Origin: an uncultured Eubacteriales bacterium | Lineage (GTDB): Bacteria; Bacillota; Clostridia; Christensenellales; Aristaeellaceae | Direction of reading: 5' to 3' | Assembly: GCA_902789795.1 (NCBI GenBank) | Contig: CADAPM010000003.1 | Coordinates: 62,001-126,000, forward strand | DNA length: 64,000 nt | Shown: in pieces, positions 1 through 8,278 of the stretch | How the letters are laid out: each line of letters begins with the position of its first letter | How positions within the stretch are numbered: the first letter of the stretch is position 1 | Position numbers and translations under genes: made by a program | The notes under the pieces: model-generated | Databases searched by the model: none | What the model was told of the DNA's origin: nothing | Seen by the model: the letters and a program-made list of their open reading frames with translations, nothing else

Positions 1-2
1 GG

Positions 3-770
3 CCCTTCGTCTACCTGGAAATGGCCCAGTACGCCGAGCAGCTCCATAAGGAGTGCACTATCGAAGACTATCTGGTATGGGGCGGATTCCCAAAACGGCT
101 GGAATTCGGAAGCATTCAGGAACAAAAACGCTATCTGAACGATCTTGATGAAACGATCGTTGCCAATGACATCATCAATCGATATCAGATCCGGAAACAG
201 GTCGAATTCCGGAAAACAGCCAACTTTATTCTGACGTCCAACAGCCGCATGTACTCAGCCAAATCCATCGCGGACCATCTGAGGGGCAACGGCATCTCCA
301 TCGCCACAAATACCGTTCAAAAATGGATCAGCTATCTGAAAGAAGCTTACATCATCGATGAGATATTCCGGTATTCCAGAAAAGCCAGCCGCTCCCTGGA
401 GCAGAGCCGAAAGCTGTACGACTGCGATGTCGGCTTGAACTCTCTGCGTCATCTGGATGGTCATTTTGATATAACACACAATCTTGAAAACATTGTCTAC
501 AACGAATTGCTCTACCGGGGGTTTACCTTGTCCGTTTACGACAATAACGGCCGGGAGATCGATTTCCTGGCCGAAAAGGATCAAAAGCGTTATTTCATTC
601 AGGTCGCCTACACCGTTGCGGATGATAAAACCTGGGATCGCGAATTCAGCGCGTTCAAGGGACTGAGTGCTGTTGATCGAATGATCCTGATCACAAACGA
701 TGCCATCGATTATTCGACCAGCAATGTGCAGCACATCGCGTTAAAAGACTTTCTGTTGAATGGAATATAA
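3..770 (+). CDS. DUF4143-type AAA ATPase, C-terminal part (cut by window edge)
   Basis: The open frame enters from the left edge (it reads PFVYLEMA before the first internal Met at position 21), so only the C-terminal part is present. The remaining residues match the C-terminal half of ATP-binding proteins with a DUF4143 domain: the GGFPKRLE segment, a winged-helix-like stretch (MYSAKSIADHLRGN), and a nuclease-like end with YNELLYRGF, GREIDFLAEK and a YFIQVAY strand. In this widespread family the N-terminal AAA domain carries Walker motifs, which lie outside the window. The cellular role of the family is not settled. The gene ends at a strong terminator. Assignment is by motif recall; the family is likely, the function unknown. 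Confidence 0.8.
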   Translation, partial: PFVYLEMAQYAEQLHKECTIEDYLVWGGFPKRLEFGSIQEQKRYLNDLDETIVANDIINRYQIRKQVEFRKTANFILTSNSRMYSAKSIADHLRGNGISIATNTVQKWISYLKEAYIIDEIFRYSRKASRSLEQSRKLYDCDVGLNSLRHLDGHFDITHNLENIVYNELLYRGFTLSVYDNNGREIDFLAEKDQKRYFIQVAYTVADDKTWDREFSAFKGLSAVDRMILITNDAIDYSTSNVQHIALKDFLLNGI

Positions 771-779
771 AAAGCAAAT

Positions 780-818
780 GTCCCGGGATCCTCTGTCAAA
801 AGTGATCCCGGGACTTTT
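780..818 (+). terminator. Rho-independent terminator of the DUF4143 gene
   Basis: A perfect 11-bp inverted repeat, GTCCCGGGATC (780-790) and GATCCCGGGAC (804-814), is followed by TTTT. It lies 10 nt after the stop codon. Confidence 0.9.
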
Positions 819-888
819 ATTGCTGATCATGCTACGTCAGCCGCAGTGCAGCGCAGCTGCAACAGTATAGTTTAGACAGAAAGCGGCC

Positions 889-1701
889 TCAGTCCAGATA
901 CCCTTCGCGCGCCTTGATGTTGAAGCGCTTTTCGAGCTGGTGCATCTGCTCGTCGGTGATGGTGTTGAGGCGGGGCAGGTGCGCGATCTTCATATAGATC
1001 TCGGCGGCCTTCTCGGCGGTCTCGATGAGGCCGAAGGTCTCGTCCAGGTCCTTGCCGGCGCCGTAGATGCCGTGCTGGCTCCACACCACCAGGCGGGCGG
1101 TGAGCATCTTCTCCGCGGTGGCTTCGCCGATCTCATTGGTGCCGCAGAGCATCCAGGGCAGCACGTTGACGCCCTCGGGGAAGACCACGATGCACTCGGT
1201 GCACATCTGCCACAGGGTGCGGGTGAAGGCCTTTTCATCCAGGTCATGCACATAGGTCATGGCCAGCAGGTTGGCGGGATGGCAGTGCATCACTACGCGG
1301 TTCTTGGCGTCCACCTTCAGGCGCGCCACATGGCTCATCATATGGGCCGGGAACTCGCTGGTGAACTGGCCGCCGTCGGAATAGCCCCACAGCAGGTCCG
1401 CCTGACGGCCCTGGTCCTTGAGGCGCACGATGCCCAGGTTGACGTCCGGCGCGTACTGCACGTTCTTGAAATACTTGCCGGTGCCGGTGACCAGGAAATA
1501 CCTGCCGTCCAGCTCCGGCGCGGTGAAGCCCGTGGGGATGGTGCGCAGGACGCAATCCACATTCAGGTACTCCGCGACCTGCTCTTTTTCCAGCATCAGC
1601 GAGATATTGCCGCCGTTGCGCTCATCCCAGCCGTGGTCATACATATTCGTCGCCGTGCGGAACATTTCCACCATGAAGGGAGCGGTTAAGATGTCTTTCA
1701 T
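889..1701 (-). CDS. rhaD: Rhamnulose-1-phosphate aldolase
   Basis: Class II aldolase family enzyme that splits L-rhamnulose 1-phosphate into dihydroxyacetone phosphate and L-lactaldehyde in the cytoplasm. Visible features: the N-terminal DERNGGNIS segment that binds phosphate in this family, the first metal pair in VVMHCHPAN, the third metal His in WSQHGIYGAG, and the typical total length (about 270 residues). I start at the ATG at 1701 because GGAGG sits 8 nt upstream; a longer frame starting at TTG 1716 would run through that ribosome binding site. It is downstream of, and on the same strand as, a sugar isomerase, separated by a repeat element. No rhamnulokinase is in view. Confidence in the family is high; rhamnulose is the usual substrate. 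Confidence 0.93.
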   Translation of the reverse strand: MKDILTAPFMVEMFRTATNMYDHGWDERNGGNISLMLEKEQVAEYLNVDCVLRTIPTGFTAPELDGRYFLVTGTGKYFKNVQYAPDVNLGIVRLKDQGRQADLLWGYSDGGQFTSEFPAHMMSHVARLKVDAKNRVVMHCHPANLLAMTYVHDLDEKAFTRTLWQMCTECIVVFPEGVNVLPWMLCGTNEIGEATAEKMLTARLVVWSQHGIYGAGKDLDETFGLIETAEKAAEIYMKIAHLPRLNTITDEQMHQLEKRFNIKAREGYLD

Positions 1702-1733
1702 GATATCGTCCTCCAAATATTGGCTTTTAAGAT

Positions 1734-1850
1734 GAAGTAGGAATTAGGAAGTAGAAAGTAGGAAGTAATTATAGTTCGTTCAAGTGCAGCTTCTGCCGTC
1801 ACTTCACAAGCATTCTTTACTTCCTACCTCCTACCTTCTCCCTCCTACCT
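1734..1850. repeat. Heptad-armed inverted repeat, copy A (GTAGGAA type)
   Basis: The left arm (1734-1767) is a run of GTAGGAA-like 7-mers and the right arm (1817-1850) is its imperfect complement. They enclose a short 50-bp core without the three clear hairpins of the better copies. The stop codon of the isomerase (TAG, 1845-1847) and its last Arg codon (AGG, 1848-1850) are part of the right arm. The element fills the gap between the isomerase and rhaD. Compare copies at 20771, 22841, 27882 and 30156. Confidence 0.75.
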
Positions 1851-3269
1851 TGTAATCACGTCCACCGGCACATTAAAGATCTTCGCGACCTTCAGGATGG
1901 TGCCGATATGGCGGCCGGCGGCGGCGGCCATGTGGTGGGTGGGGCCGGCTTCGCTCCACTTGTTGCAGAACTCCCGCGCGCCGCAGGTGAAGCGCATGCG
2001 CATGTTGGTGTCGCCGAACATGAAGATGGGGCCTTCCTCGTTGACGCCTTCCGCCACCACAAACTTGAAGTGCCCATCCTTGTCCTGGGTGATGCCCAGG
2101 AAGGTGATGGCCTCGTTGACGGGCGGATAGAACTGGGTCAGGTACCCGCCGCCGGTCTTGCCGTGGAACACGGGCACGATCTTCATGGTGGGCTTCTTCG
2201 CCTGGGAGATATCCGCGTCGCCGGAGCCGGAATGGCCGATGATGCAGATATCCTCGTTGAAGTCGATGGAGTACATTTCGGACAGCTGGCCGGTGCCGGA
2301 GATGGTCTTCAGGATGCCCATGGCCATGGCCACCTTGATATCGCCCTCCACGGCGCAGGCGGTGCCCTGCTTGATGAGCATGGAGAAGGCGGGGATCAGC
2401 ATGCTGTCCAGCTTGCCGGCCACGCCCTGGGCGAAGCCGTCGTAGTGGGAGGCCACGAAGCCCAGCTGCTCATCCTTGCACCACTGCTCGAAGGCCACCA
2501 CGTACTTGGCCATGTCCCAGACCTTTTCGATGGTGCCGCCACCCTCGATATCGAAGGTGTCCAGGATGTCCTGGGCCTTCGCACGGATCGCATCTTCGTC
2601 CGTGATATTATCGGCGATGGCCCACATCTTTTCCCAGTCGAACTGCTTGGTGTACAGCCACATGCGGTGATAGAGGTTCGTCTCGTCGATGTACAGGTCC
2701 ATCATGCCGGGATAGGGCCGGCCGATCTGGGCAATGTTGGTGTTGCGGAAGCGCCGGCGCACCTGGGCAGCCTTGCACCAATCCTGGATCTCGTACTCGA
2801 CCTCGGGGTCGCCGCCCTCCACCACGCCGGTGATGACGGCGTGCCGCTTGCCGGCGCGCTCCAGGTCGGCCACCATCTCACCCACGGCGCCGCAGGCGTA
2901 CAGCTCGCCCAGCCAGGTGGGGGTATCGGTATTGGCGTAATCGGGGGCCTTCTTCTTCTGCACGTTCACCAGCACCACCGGCACGTCCAGGTCGCGGACG
3001 GCGGGCAGCATGTTGTAGCTGGTCGCGTAGGTCAAGAGCTGCAGGATGACCAGGTCCACATCGGCGGCGCGGAACTTGTCCCCCGCTTCCATGGCCTTTT
3101 CTTTGGTGGTGACGATACCGCCGTCGATCATGTCGACGGAATCCGGGATCAGCTTCTTAAACTCCGCATACTGGCCCTCGAACTCCGGCACGAGGCTGGG
3201 GAACTGAGGCAGGTACGCGCCCAGCGCGATGGCGAACACCCCGACGCGGGCTTTGGTCTCAACGAGCAT
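1845..3269 (-). CDS. L-arabinose/L-fucose isomerase family protein
   Basis: A 474-residue protein of the AraA/FucI isomerase superfamily, which interconverts aldoses and ketoses with a divalent metal. Recognisable stretches are VGVFAIALGAYLPQFP at the N terminus, LQLLTYATSYNMLP, the centre around EQWCKDEQLGFVASHYDG, and HMAAAAGRHIG near the C terminus. The start at 3269 has GGGAGG six bases upstream; a longer frame back to 3362 lacks such a site. With rhaD directly downstream, the natural inference is that it supplies the ketose (rhamnulose or a related deoxy sugar) for kinase and aldolase, but substrate cannot be read from sequence. The final Arg codon and stop lie in a repeat arm. Confidence 0.85.
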   Translation of the reverse strand: MLVETKARVGVFAIALGAYLPQFPSLVPEFEGQYAEFKKLIPDSVDMIDGGIVTTKEKAMEAGDKFRAADVDLVILQLLTYATSYNMLPAVRDLDVPVVLVNVQKKKAPDYANTDTPTWLGELYACGAVGEMVADLERAGKRHAVITGVVEGGDPEVEYEIQDWCKAAQVRRRFRNTNIAQIGRPYPGMMDLYIDETNLYHRMWLYTKQFDWEKMWAIADNITDEDAIRAKAQDILDTFDIEGGGTIEKVWDMAKYVVAFEQWCKDEQLGFVASHYDGFAQGVAGKLDSMLIPAFSMLIKQGTACAVEGDIKVAMAMGILKTISGTGQLSEMYSIDFNEDICIIGHSGSGDADISQAKKPTMKIVPVFHGKTGGGYLTQFYPPVNEAITFLGITQDKDGHFKFVVAEGVNEEGPIFMFGDTNMRMRFTCGAREFCNKWSEAGPTHHMAAAAGRHIGTILKVAKIFNVPVDVITR

Positions 3270-3395
3270 GGCGATCCTCCCTTTCAACGGTGTGCTGTTT
3301 ATTTGTGCTTCCATTTTATTACCGGAAAATGCCCGCGTCAAGTATGAAACAGACCTGTTCAATTGAGGTTTTTTGACATAGGCCCGGGGTCTGTC

Positions 3396-3424
3396 TTGAT
3401 TTCATTTTCATCCCGGCGTACAAT
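3396..3424 (+). promoter_or_regulatory. Promoter of the truncated oxidoreductase gene
   Basis: TTGATT (3396-3401) and TACAAT (3419-3424) with a 17-bp spacer, 34 bp before the start codon. The promoter seems intact although its gene is not. Confidence 0.6.
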
Positions 3425-3457
3425 GGCTTTGCACTGATCAAAAACGGAGGGATGCGC

Positions 3458-3625
3458 ATGCTGTCCTACGCCATCGTCGGCTCCGGCTACCGCTCGGAGT
3501 ATTATGCCCGGATCGCCCGGACCTATCCGGAGCTCTTCCGCGCTATGTACCTCTGCCGCTCCACGGAAAAGGCCATGGAATGCCCGGGGCAGGAGATCAG
3601 CTCAGGATCCTTTCCTTGGAAATAA
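3458..3625 (+). pseudogene. Truncated Gfo/Idh/MocA-family oxidoreductase (N-terminal remnant)
   Basis: A 55-codon frame starting at ATG 3458 (GGAGGG upstream) begins with the Rossmann strand and glycine loop YAIVGSGYRSEYYARIA and continues through FRAMYLCRSTEKA. This is the NAD(P)-binding start of Gfo/Idh/MocA sugar oxidoreductases, normally about 330-400 residues. Similarity stops near GQEIS, and the frame ends at TAA 3623, immediately before the terminator that serves hpf from the other strand. The rest of the gene is absent, so I read it as a deletion remnant of a sugar dehydrogenase that was divergent from the isomerase/rhaD pair. Confidence 0.75.
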
Positions 3626-3661
3626 CAAAGGGGCTGTTGCACATTGCTGTGCAACAGCCCC
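3620..3661 (-). terminator. Terminator of hpf
   Basis: A 14-bp perfect stem (3630-3643 with 3648-3661, arms GGGGCTGTTGCACA and its complement) is followed, on the minus strand, by TTTGTTATTT. It lies 21 bp beyond the hpf stop. Confidence 0.9.
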
Positions 3662-3682
3662 ATTTGATTGGAATGATCTATA

Positions 3683-4222
3683 TCAGGCTTCCGGCTCCAG
3701 AAGGCCCAGGTTGCCGTCCGCGCGCAGGTAAAGCACGTTGGTGCGGTCGGTCTCGATATTCACGAACACGAAGAAGTTGTGGCCGAGCAGCTCCATCTGC
3801 AGGGCGGCGTCCTCCACGGACATGGGCCGGACCGGGAAGGTCTTGTGGCGCACCACCTGGCGCTCGCCCTCGCCGTAGACCTGGGGCTCCTCGATGAACT
3901 CGGGCTCTGCCACATAGGCGCCTTCGCGGAACTTCTTTTCGAGCTTGGTGCGGTGGCGGAGGATCTGGCGCTCCATCTTCGCCAGGGCGCTGTCGATGCT
4001 CATGAACAGGTTATCCTGGTTGGCGGACTCCGCGCGCAGCGTCACGCCGCCCTCCAGTGGTACGGTGATCTCACAGATCCTGCGATCTCCCTCCCGGCGC
4101 AGCCGGACGTTCATCTCAGTATCCGGCTTCAGGTATTTCTCCATGGTTGCGGTTTTTTTCGTGATACGGTTGGTGATGCCAGGGGTCACGATCATGTTCT
4201 TTGCGGTGATGTTGGTCTTCAT
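3683..4222 (-). CDS. hpf: Ribosome hibernation promoting factor, long form
   Basis: At 179 residues it has the two-part structure of long HPF (YfiA/RaiA family): an N-terminal beta-alpha domain (about 1-105, MKTNITAKNMIVTPGI onward) that binds the 30S decoding region, and a C-terminal dimerisation domain (about 120-179, VVRHKTFPVRPMSVEDAALQM, GHNFFVFVNIET) that joins two ribosomes into inactive 100S particles in Firmicutes. The start has AGAGGAG upstream. It is a single-gene unit with its own terminator. Basis: strong family match. Confidence 0.95.
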   Translation of the reverse strand: MKTNITAKNMIVTPGITNRITKKTATMEKYLKPDTEMNVRLRREGDRRICEITVPLEGGVTLRAESANQDNLFMSIDSALAKMERQILRHRTKLEKKFREGAYVAEPEFIEEPQVYGEGERQVVRHKTFPVRPMSVEDAALQMELLGHNFFVFVNIETDRTNVLYLRADGNLGLLEPEA

Positions 4223-4391
4223 ATCGGGTAACTCCTCTCCGGCGGCGCAAACCGCGGATACTGCCGCCTTTGATGATACTATTCTACATAAATGGCGTTT
4301 TTCCTGCCGCCAAATCAGCTTTCATGTCTGTTTTGGGAAAAAAGCAGAAAATAAACACCGGTTTAATACAGGATCGGCCCGAAGAAAGGCC

Positions 4392-4420
4392 TTGATTCCG
4401 TGACGCGGATTTGCTATGAT
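4392..4420 (+). promoter_or_regulatory. Promoter of the small membrane protein gene
   Basis: TTGATT (4392-4397), 17-bp spacer, TATGAT (4415-4420); 35 bp before the start codon. Confidence 0.7.
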
Positions 4421-4455
4421 GGCAGTATCAGCGAGAGATTTCGGGAGGGAACACG

Positions 4456-4944
4456 ATGGTCATATCGGTCAAAAGGAAGGGACGGCGCTCGGAAAAGGCC
4501 CTCAGGGGGCTCATGATCTTCCTGGCGGTGCTGTTTTTGCTGCAGGGCATCCTCTTTTCCACGGGCTTCATGCTGCCCTGCCTGCTGACCACAGGCGCTT
4601 ATTTCTGGTACAGCCACGCGTCCCGCCGGGAGTATGAGTACACCATCGAGGACGGGCGCATGCTGATCGAGCGGGTAGCCAGCACCGGCCGCACCGCGCT
4701 GCACGAGTTTCGTCTCGACGACCTGGAGGCCCTGGCAACGCCGGACGACCCCTGCGTGGCCCGCTACAAAAAGGGCGGGGAAGAAAAGATCCCCAAATTC
4801 GACTACACCTCCTATGAGGAGGACGTGCCCTATTACACGATGATCGTCAAGGAAGGGGACCGGAAAATCAAGCTGCTGCTGGACCTTTCCCAGGAAGCCA
4901 TTGGGCTGATCCGCCGGGCGAACCCTGAGGCAGTCAGGTGCTGA
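4456..4944 (+). CDS. Small two-helix membrane protein, function unknown
   Basis: 162 residues. A basic N terminus (KRKGRRSEK) is followed by two closely spaced hydrophobic segments (about 20-37 and 42-58) and then a soluble domain of about 100 residues with alternating strands (YEYTIEDGRMLIERV, YYTMIVKEGDRKIKLLLDLS). The layout matches small Clostridia membrane proteins whose soluble part resembles a PH-like fold; DUF6106 comes to mind but I am not certain. The start has GGGAGG upstream and its own promoter. It stands alone between hpf and the sugar transporter. Confidence 0.75.
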   Translation: MVISVKRKGRRSEKALRGLMIFLAVLFLLQGILFSTGFMLPCLLTTGAYFWYSHASRREYEYTIEDGRMLIERVASTGRTALHEFRLDDLEALATPDDPCVARYKKGGEEKIPKFDYTSYEEDVPYYTMIVKEGDRKIKLLLDLSQEAIGLIRRANPEAVRC

Positions 4945-5011
4945 AACCCTCGACGGATGCAAGGTTACAGCGCTTTTGATGCCTGATTTTACAAACAATT
5001 ATGATACAGCA

Positions 5012-5040
5012 TTGACTTTACAAATCATTTGTGCTATCCT
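5012..5040 (+). promoter_or_regulatory. Promoter of the sugar ABC transporter operon
   Basis: TTGACT (5012-5017), 17-bp spacer, TATCCT (5035-5040), about 55 bp before the binding-protein start codon. Confidence 0.75.
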
Positions 5041-5052
5041 TTCAACATAATC

Positions 5053-5071
5053 AATCGGCGTTGAACCGATT
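5053..5071. promoter_or_regulatory. Palindrome in the 5' leader, possible operator
   Basis: AATCGG (5053-5058) and CCGATT (5066-5071) form a 6-bp inverted repeat just after the predicted transcription start of the sugar transporter operon. The position fits repressor binding. No LacI-type regulator gene is next to it, so this stays speculative. Confidence 0.3.
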
Positions 5072-5095
5072 CATATCAAAAGGAGGAGATTTCCT

Positions 5096-6364
5096 ATGAC
5101 CAAGAAACTACTTGCGCTCATCATGGCCCTGTGCCTGGTGCTGGCCGCAACATCTGCCCTGGCTGAAACGCTGACCGTTACTGCGTGGGACAACAACTTC
5201 AACGGCAACGCCCTGCGGGCTGCCGAAGCGGACTACAAAGCCAATGTTGACCCGGACTTCGCGCTGGACATCACCATCGGTTCCGGTTCCAGCGACGTGG
5301 AAAACGCCGTGACCAACGCCGGTTCTTCCGGTGACTACAGCCTGCTGAGCGACATCGTGCTCTTCCAGGACCGCTACATCAAGAACTTCGTGGAAAACTA
5401 TCCGGATGCCTGGGTCAGCCTGGAAGGCGCCGACATCAACTGGGATGACATCACCGCTGTCAAGCAGAGCTACTCCACCATCGACGGCGTGCACTATGGC
5501 GCTCCCGTGGACAACGGCACCGTCATCACCGCCTATCGTGTGGACCTGCTGCAGGAAGCCGGCTACACCATCGAGGATATGAAGGGCATCACCTGGGACA
5601 AATTCCTTGAGGTTGGCAAGGCTGTCTATGCCAAGACCGGCAAGGCCCTGCTCTCCATGGACGGCAGCGGCAACGACCTGCCCTACATGATGCTGCAGGC
5701 CGAGGGTGTGAGCCTCTGGAAGGATGGCAAGCCCTTCGTCGTCGGCAATGAAAAGCTGAAGAGAGTCATCGAGATCCTCACCGAAATGGAAAAAGAGCAT
5801 GTGCTGATCCTGGCCAACGACTGGACCGGCTACACCAATGAGACCATCGTCGGCGACCAAGTCGCGGGCGTCATCAACGGCAACTGGATCATCCCCACCA
5901 TGACTCAGGTCACTGAGAACACCGGCAAGTGGCAGATCACCTCCATGCCCACCCTGGACGGCGGCGAAGGCTATGCCACCAACGGCGGTTCCTCTCTGTA
6001 CATCACTGGCAACTGCAAGAACGTCGAGCTGGCCAAGAAGTTCCTGGCCTACACCTTCGGCGGCTCCAAGCAGACCTATGACGAAGCCCTCCGCACCGGC
6101 GGCGTGGTCACCTGCTCCATCAGCGCTGGCCAGTCCGAAGTGTACGGCGAAGGCGTCGCGTTCTTCAACAACCAGCCCATCTACAAGGACATCACCGAAA
6201 TGGGTTCCAAGATCATCCCCGTTGAGGAGAGCCCCTTCCACTACGTGCTGCGCGGCTACCTGGGCGTTGCCATGCAGCAGATCAAGGACGGTGCCGACAT
6301 CGACACCGCTCTGAAGGAAGCCGAGGATGCCTGCCTCTTCTACATGGAGGGCATGGGCTACTGA
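5096..6364 (+). CDS. Extracellular sugar-binding protein of a CUT1 ABC transporter
   Basis: 422 residues with a Sec signal (MTKKLLALIMALCLVLAATSALA, cleavage expected near residue 23) but no lipobox Cys, and a family 1 solute-binding fold: an early TVTAWDNN strand, LLSDIVLFQDRYIKNF, and the interior stretch GVINGNWIIPTM before a late GSKIIPV. It captures a sugar or oligosaccharide outside the cell and passes it to the two permeases encoded next. AGGAGG lies 8 nt before the start. A hairpin after the gene probably makes this mRNA segment more abundant than the permease part, as is common for binding proteins. Substrate unknown; neighbouring genes hint at plant-polysaccharide sugars. Confidence 0.9.
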   Translation: MTKKLLALIMALCLVLAATSALAETLTVTAWDNNFNGNALRAAEADYKANVDPDFALDITIGSGSSDVENAVTNAGSSGDYSLLSDIVLFQDRYIKNFVENYPDAWVSLEGADINWDDITAVKQSYSTIDGVHYGAPVDNGTVITAYRVDLLQEAGYTIEDMKGITWDKFLEVGKAVYAKTGKALLSMDGSGNDLPYMMLQAEGVSLWKDGKPFVVGNEKLKRVIEILTEMEKEHVLILANDWTGYTNETIVGDQVAGVINGNWIIPTMTQVTENTGKWQITSMPTLDGGEGYATNGGSSLYITGNCKNVELAKKFLAYTFGGSKQTYDEALRTGGVVTCSISAGQSEVYGEGVAFFNNQPIYKDITEMGSKIIPVEESPFHYVLRGYLGVAMQQIKDGADIDTALKEAEDACLFYMEGMGY

Positions 6365-6400
6365 TCCCTGTTTAACCGGGCATCAGATCTCTGAAATCCC

Positions 6401-6430
6401 GCAGGGAACCGGAGTGTTCCGGTTCCCTGC
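6401..6430 (+). terminator. Intra-operon hairpin between binding protein and permeases
   Basis: A 12-bp perfect stem, arms at 6401-6412 and 6419-6430 (GCAGGGAACCGG and its complement), is followed by TTCCTGTTTT. The imperfect U-tract suggests partial termination or mRNA stabilisation. Confidence 0.75.
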
Positions 6431-6474
6431 TTCCTGTTTTATGACCATTCTTTCGTATGGGAGGACATCCCCTT

Positions 6475-7374
6475 ATGAATAAGAAAAGAGGCTTCGGCCT
6501 TTTGGCAAAGCAGAAAGCCGCCGGCTGGGCGTTCCTGACGCCGGCCAGCCTGCTGATCTTTGCCATGAGCTTCTATCCCATGGTGAGAGCGTTCATCACC
6601 TCCCTCCAGACGGGCCCCGCAGCCAAGCTGAAATGGGCGGAACCCATTTTCAAAAACTATACGCGCATGGTGAATGACAAGGTCTTCCTGACCGCCATGG
6701 GCAATACCTTCCTGTATCTGGCCATCCAGGTGCCGATCATGCTGATCCTGGCCATCCTGCTGGCCCAGCTATTGAACAACAAGGACCTGAAATTCCGCGG
6801 CCTGTACAGGACGCTGATCTTCCTGCCCTGCGCCACGTCCCTGGTCTCCTACTCCCTGATCTTCAAGACCCTGTTCGCCAGGGAGGGCCTGATCAATTCG
6901 ATCCTGATGGGGCTGGGCATCATCCAGGAGAACGTCAACTGGCTCGGCACCAGCACGACCGCCAAGGCCGTCATCATCATCGCCCTGCTCTGGCGCTGGA
7001 CCGGCTATAACATGGTGTTCTTCCTGGCGGGCCTCCAGAACATCGAATACTCCGTCTACGAAGCTGCCAGCATCGACGGCGCCAACGGCTGGAAGACCTT
7101 CTGGCACGTGACCGTGCCGCTGCTGCGCCCGGTCATCGTCATGACGGGCATCATGTCCATCAACGGTACCCTGCAGCTGTTCGATGAATCGGTCAACCTG
7201 ACCTCCGGCGGCCCGGCCAACGCCACCATCACCATGTCCCACTACATTTACAATAACGCTCTGGGACAGGGCGTCGCCAACTTCGGCTATGCCTCCGCGC
7301 TTTCCTTCATCGTCTTCATCCTGGTGGGCATCCTTGCGTTCATCAACCTGAAAGTAGGTGATACGCGTGACTGA
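6475..7374 (+). CDS. Sugar ABC transporter permease, MalF/LacF type
   Basis: 299 residues with six predicted membrane segments. The start reads AGWAFLTPASLLIFAMSFYP, typical of the first CUT1 permease. The cytoplasmic EAA loop that docks the ATPase is visible as YEAASIDGANGWKTFWHVTVP. The ATG at 6475 is preferred because GGGAGG lies just upstream; the frame could extend to 6457 but would then include that site. It overlaps the next permease by 8 nt. No ATPase gene is present, so the system probably uses a shared MsiK-like ATPase encoded elsewhere. Confidence 0.9.
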   Translation: MNKKRGFGLLAKQKAAGWAFLTPASLLIFAMSFYPMVRAFITSLQTGPAAKLKWAEPIFKNYTRMVNDKVFLTAMGNTFLYLAIQVPIMLILAILLAQLLNNKDLKFRGLYRTLIFLPCATSLVSYSLIFKTLFAREGLINSILMGLGIIQENVNWLGTSTTAKAVIIIALLWRWTGYNMVFFLAGLQNIEYSVYEAASIDGANGWKTFWHVTVPLLRPVIVMTGIMSINGTLQLFDESVNLTSGGPANATITMSHYIYNNALGQGVANFGYASALSFIVFILVGILAFINLKVGDTRD

Positions 7375-8212
7375 GAAAGCAATGAGCCGGAAGCCGGCAG
7401 TCTCCCACATCCAGCGCAAGCTGATCCCCAGCTACATCTTCCTGACCATTGTGGCCTTCCTGTCGGTATTCCCCCTGTACTGGATGTTTACCGCCGCCAC
7501 CAATACCTCCGTAGAAGTCGCCCGCGGCAAGATCTGGTTCGGGACCAACCTGGTGGAGAATTACAAGAACCTGATCGCCACGGACAACCTGTGGCAGGCC
7601 ATGGGCAACTCCTTCTTCTACGCCGTCGTCCAGACGCTGGCCGCGCTGCTGGTCTGCTCCCTGGCGGGCTATGGCTTTGAATTGTACCACGACAAGGGCA
7701 AGGACAAACTGTTCGCCATCCTGCTGCTGGCCATGATGGTGCCCCAGGTCGCCACCCTGATTCCCCTGTTCACCATGGTGTCCCAGCTGAAGCTGCTCAA
7801 CACCGTGTGGGCCTTCATCATCCCGGGCATCTCCACCCCCTTCCTGATCATGATGTTCAGGCAGAACTCCCGCAACTTCCCCATCGACACGCTGGAAGCC
7901 TCGCGCATCGACGGCCTGAGCGAGATCGGCATCTTCTTCCGGATGTATTTCCCGATGATGAAGTCCACCTACGCCGCCGCCGCGGTCATCACCTTCATGG
8001 GCGCGTGGAACTCCTACATGTGGCCCCGCACCGTCATGAAGGGCAACAGCGTGAAGACCATGCCCATCCTGGTCGCCAACATGTCCAACGGCTACACCGT
8101 GGACTACGGCATGCTGATGCTGGGTGTTCTCTTCGCTTCCCTGCCGACCATCCTGATCTTCTTCATCCTGCAGAAGCAGTTTGCGGAAGGTATCACCGGC
8201 TCGGTCAAATAA
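7367..8212 (+). CDS. Sugar ABC transporter permease, MalG/AraQ type
   Basis: About 281 residues with six membrane segments and the EAA loop LEASRIDGLSEIGIFFRMYFP; the C terminus ends in KQFAEGITGSVK, the usual end of this subunit. The start is probably GTG 7367, which has AGTAGGTG just upstream and overlaps the first permease by 8 nt (translational coupling). GTG 7358 and ATG 7382 are alternatives. It forms the second half of the membrane channel and closes the transporter operon. Confidence 0.88.
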   Translation: MTEKAMSRKPAVSHIQRKLIPSYIFLTIVAFLSVFPLYWMFTAATNTSVEVARGKIWFGTNLVENYKNLIATDNLWQAMGNSFFYAVVQTLAALLVCSLAGYGFELYHDKGKDKLFAILLLAMMVPQVATLIPLFTMVSQLKLLNTVWAFIIPGISTPFLIMMFRQNSRNFPIDTLEASRIDGLSEIGIFFRMYFPMMKSTYAAAAVITFMGAWNSYMWPRTVMKGNSVKTMPILVANMSNGYTVDYGMLMLGVLFASLPTILIFFILQKQFAEGITGSVK

Positions 8213-8228
8213 TCACCCTTTATCTCAA

Positions 8229-8257
8229 CGGCCTGCCGGTTACGGCAGGCCGCTTTT
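8229..8257 (+). terminator. Terminator after the transporter operon
   Basis: A 10-bp perfect stem (8229-8238 with 8243-8252, CGGCCTGCCG) with loop GTTA is followed by CTTTT. It ends only 22 bp before the esterase gene, so some read-through into that gene is possible. Confidence 0.8.
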
Positions 8258-8278
8258 CATACTGCAAGGAGGCACCCC

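Noticed and set aside
1908..3347. Long plus-strand open frames opposite minus-strand genes (for example opposite the isomerase, argG, thrS and alaS)
   Set aside because: They are shadows caused by G+C-rich codon usage: low-complexity His/Gly/Val/Ala/Leu composition, no ribosome binding sites, no recognisable domains.
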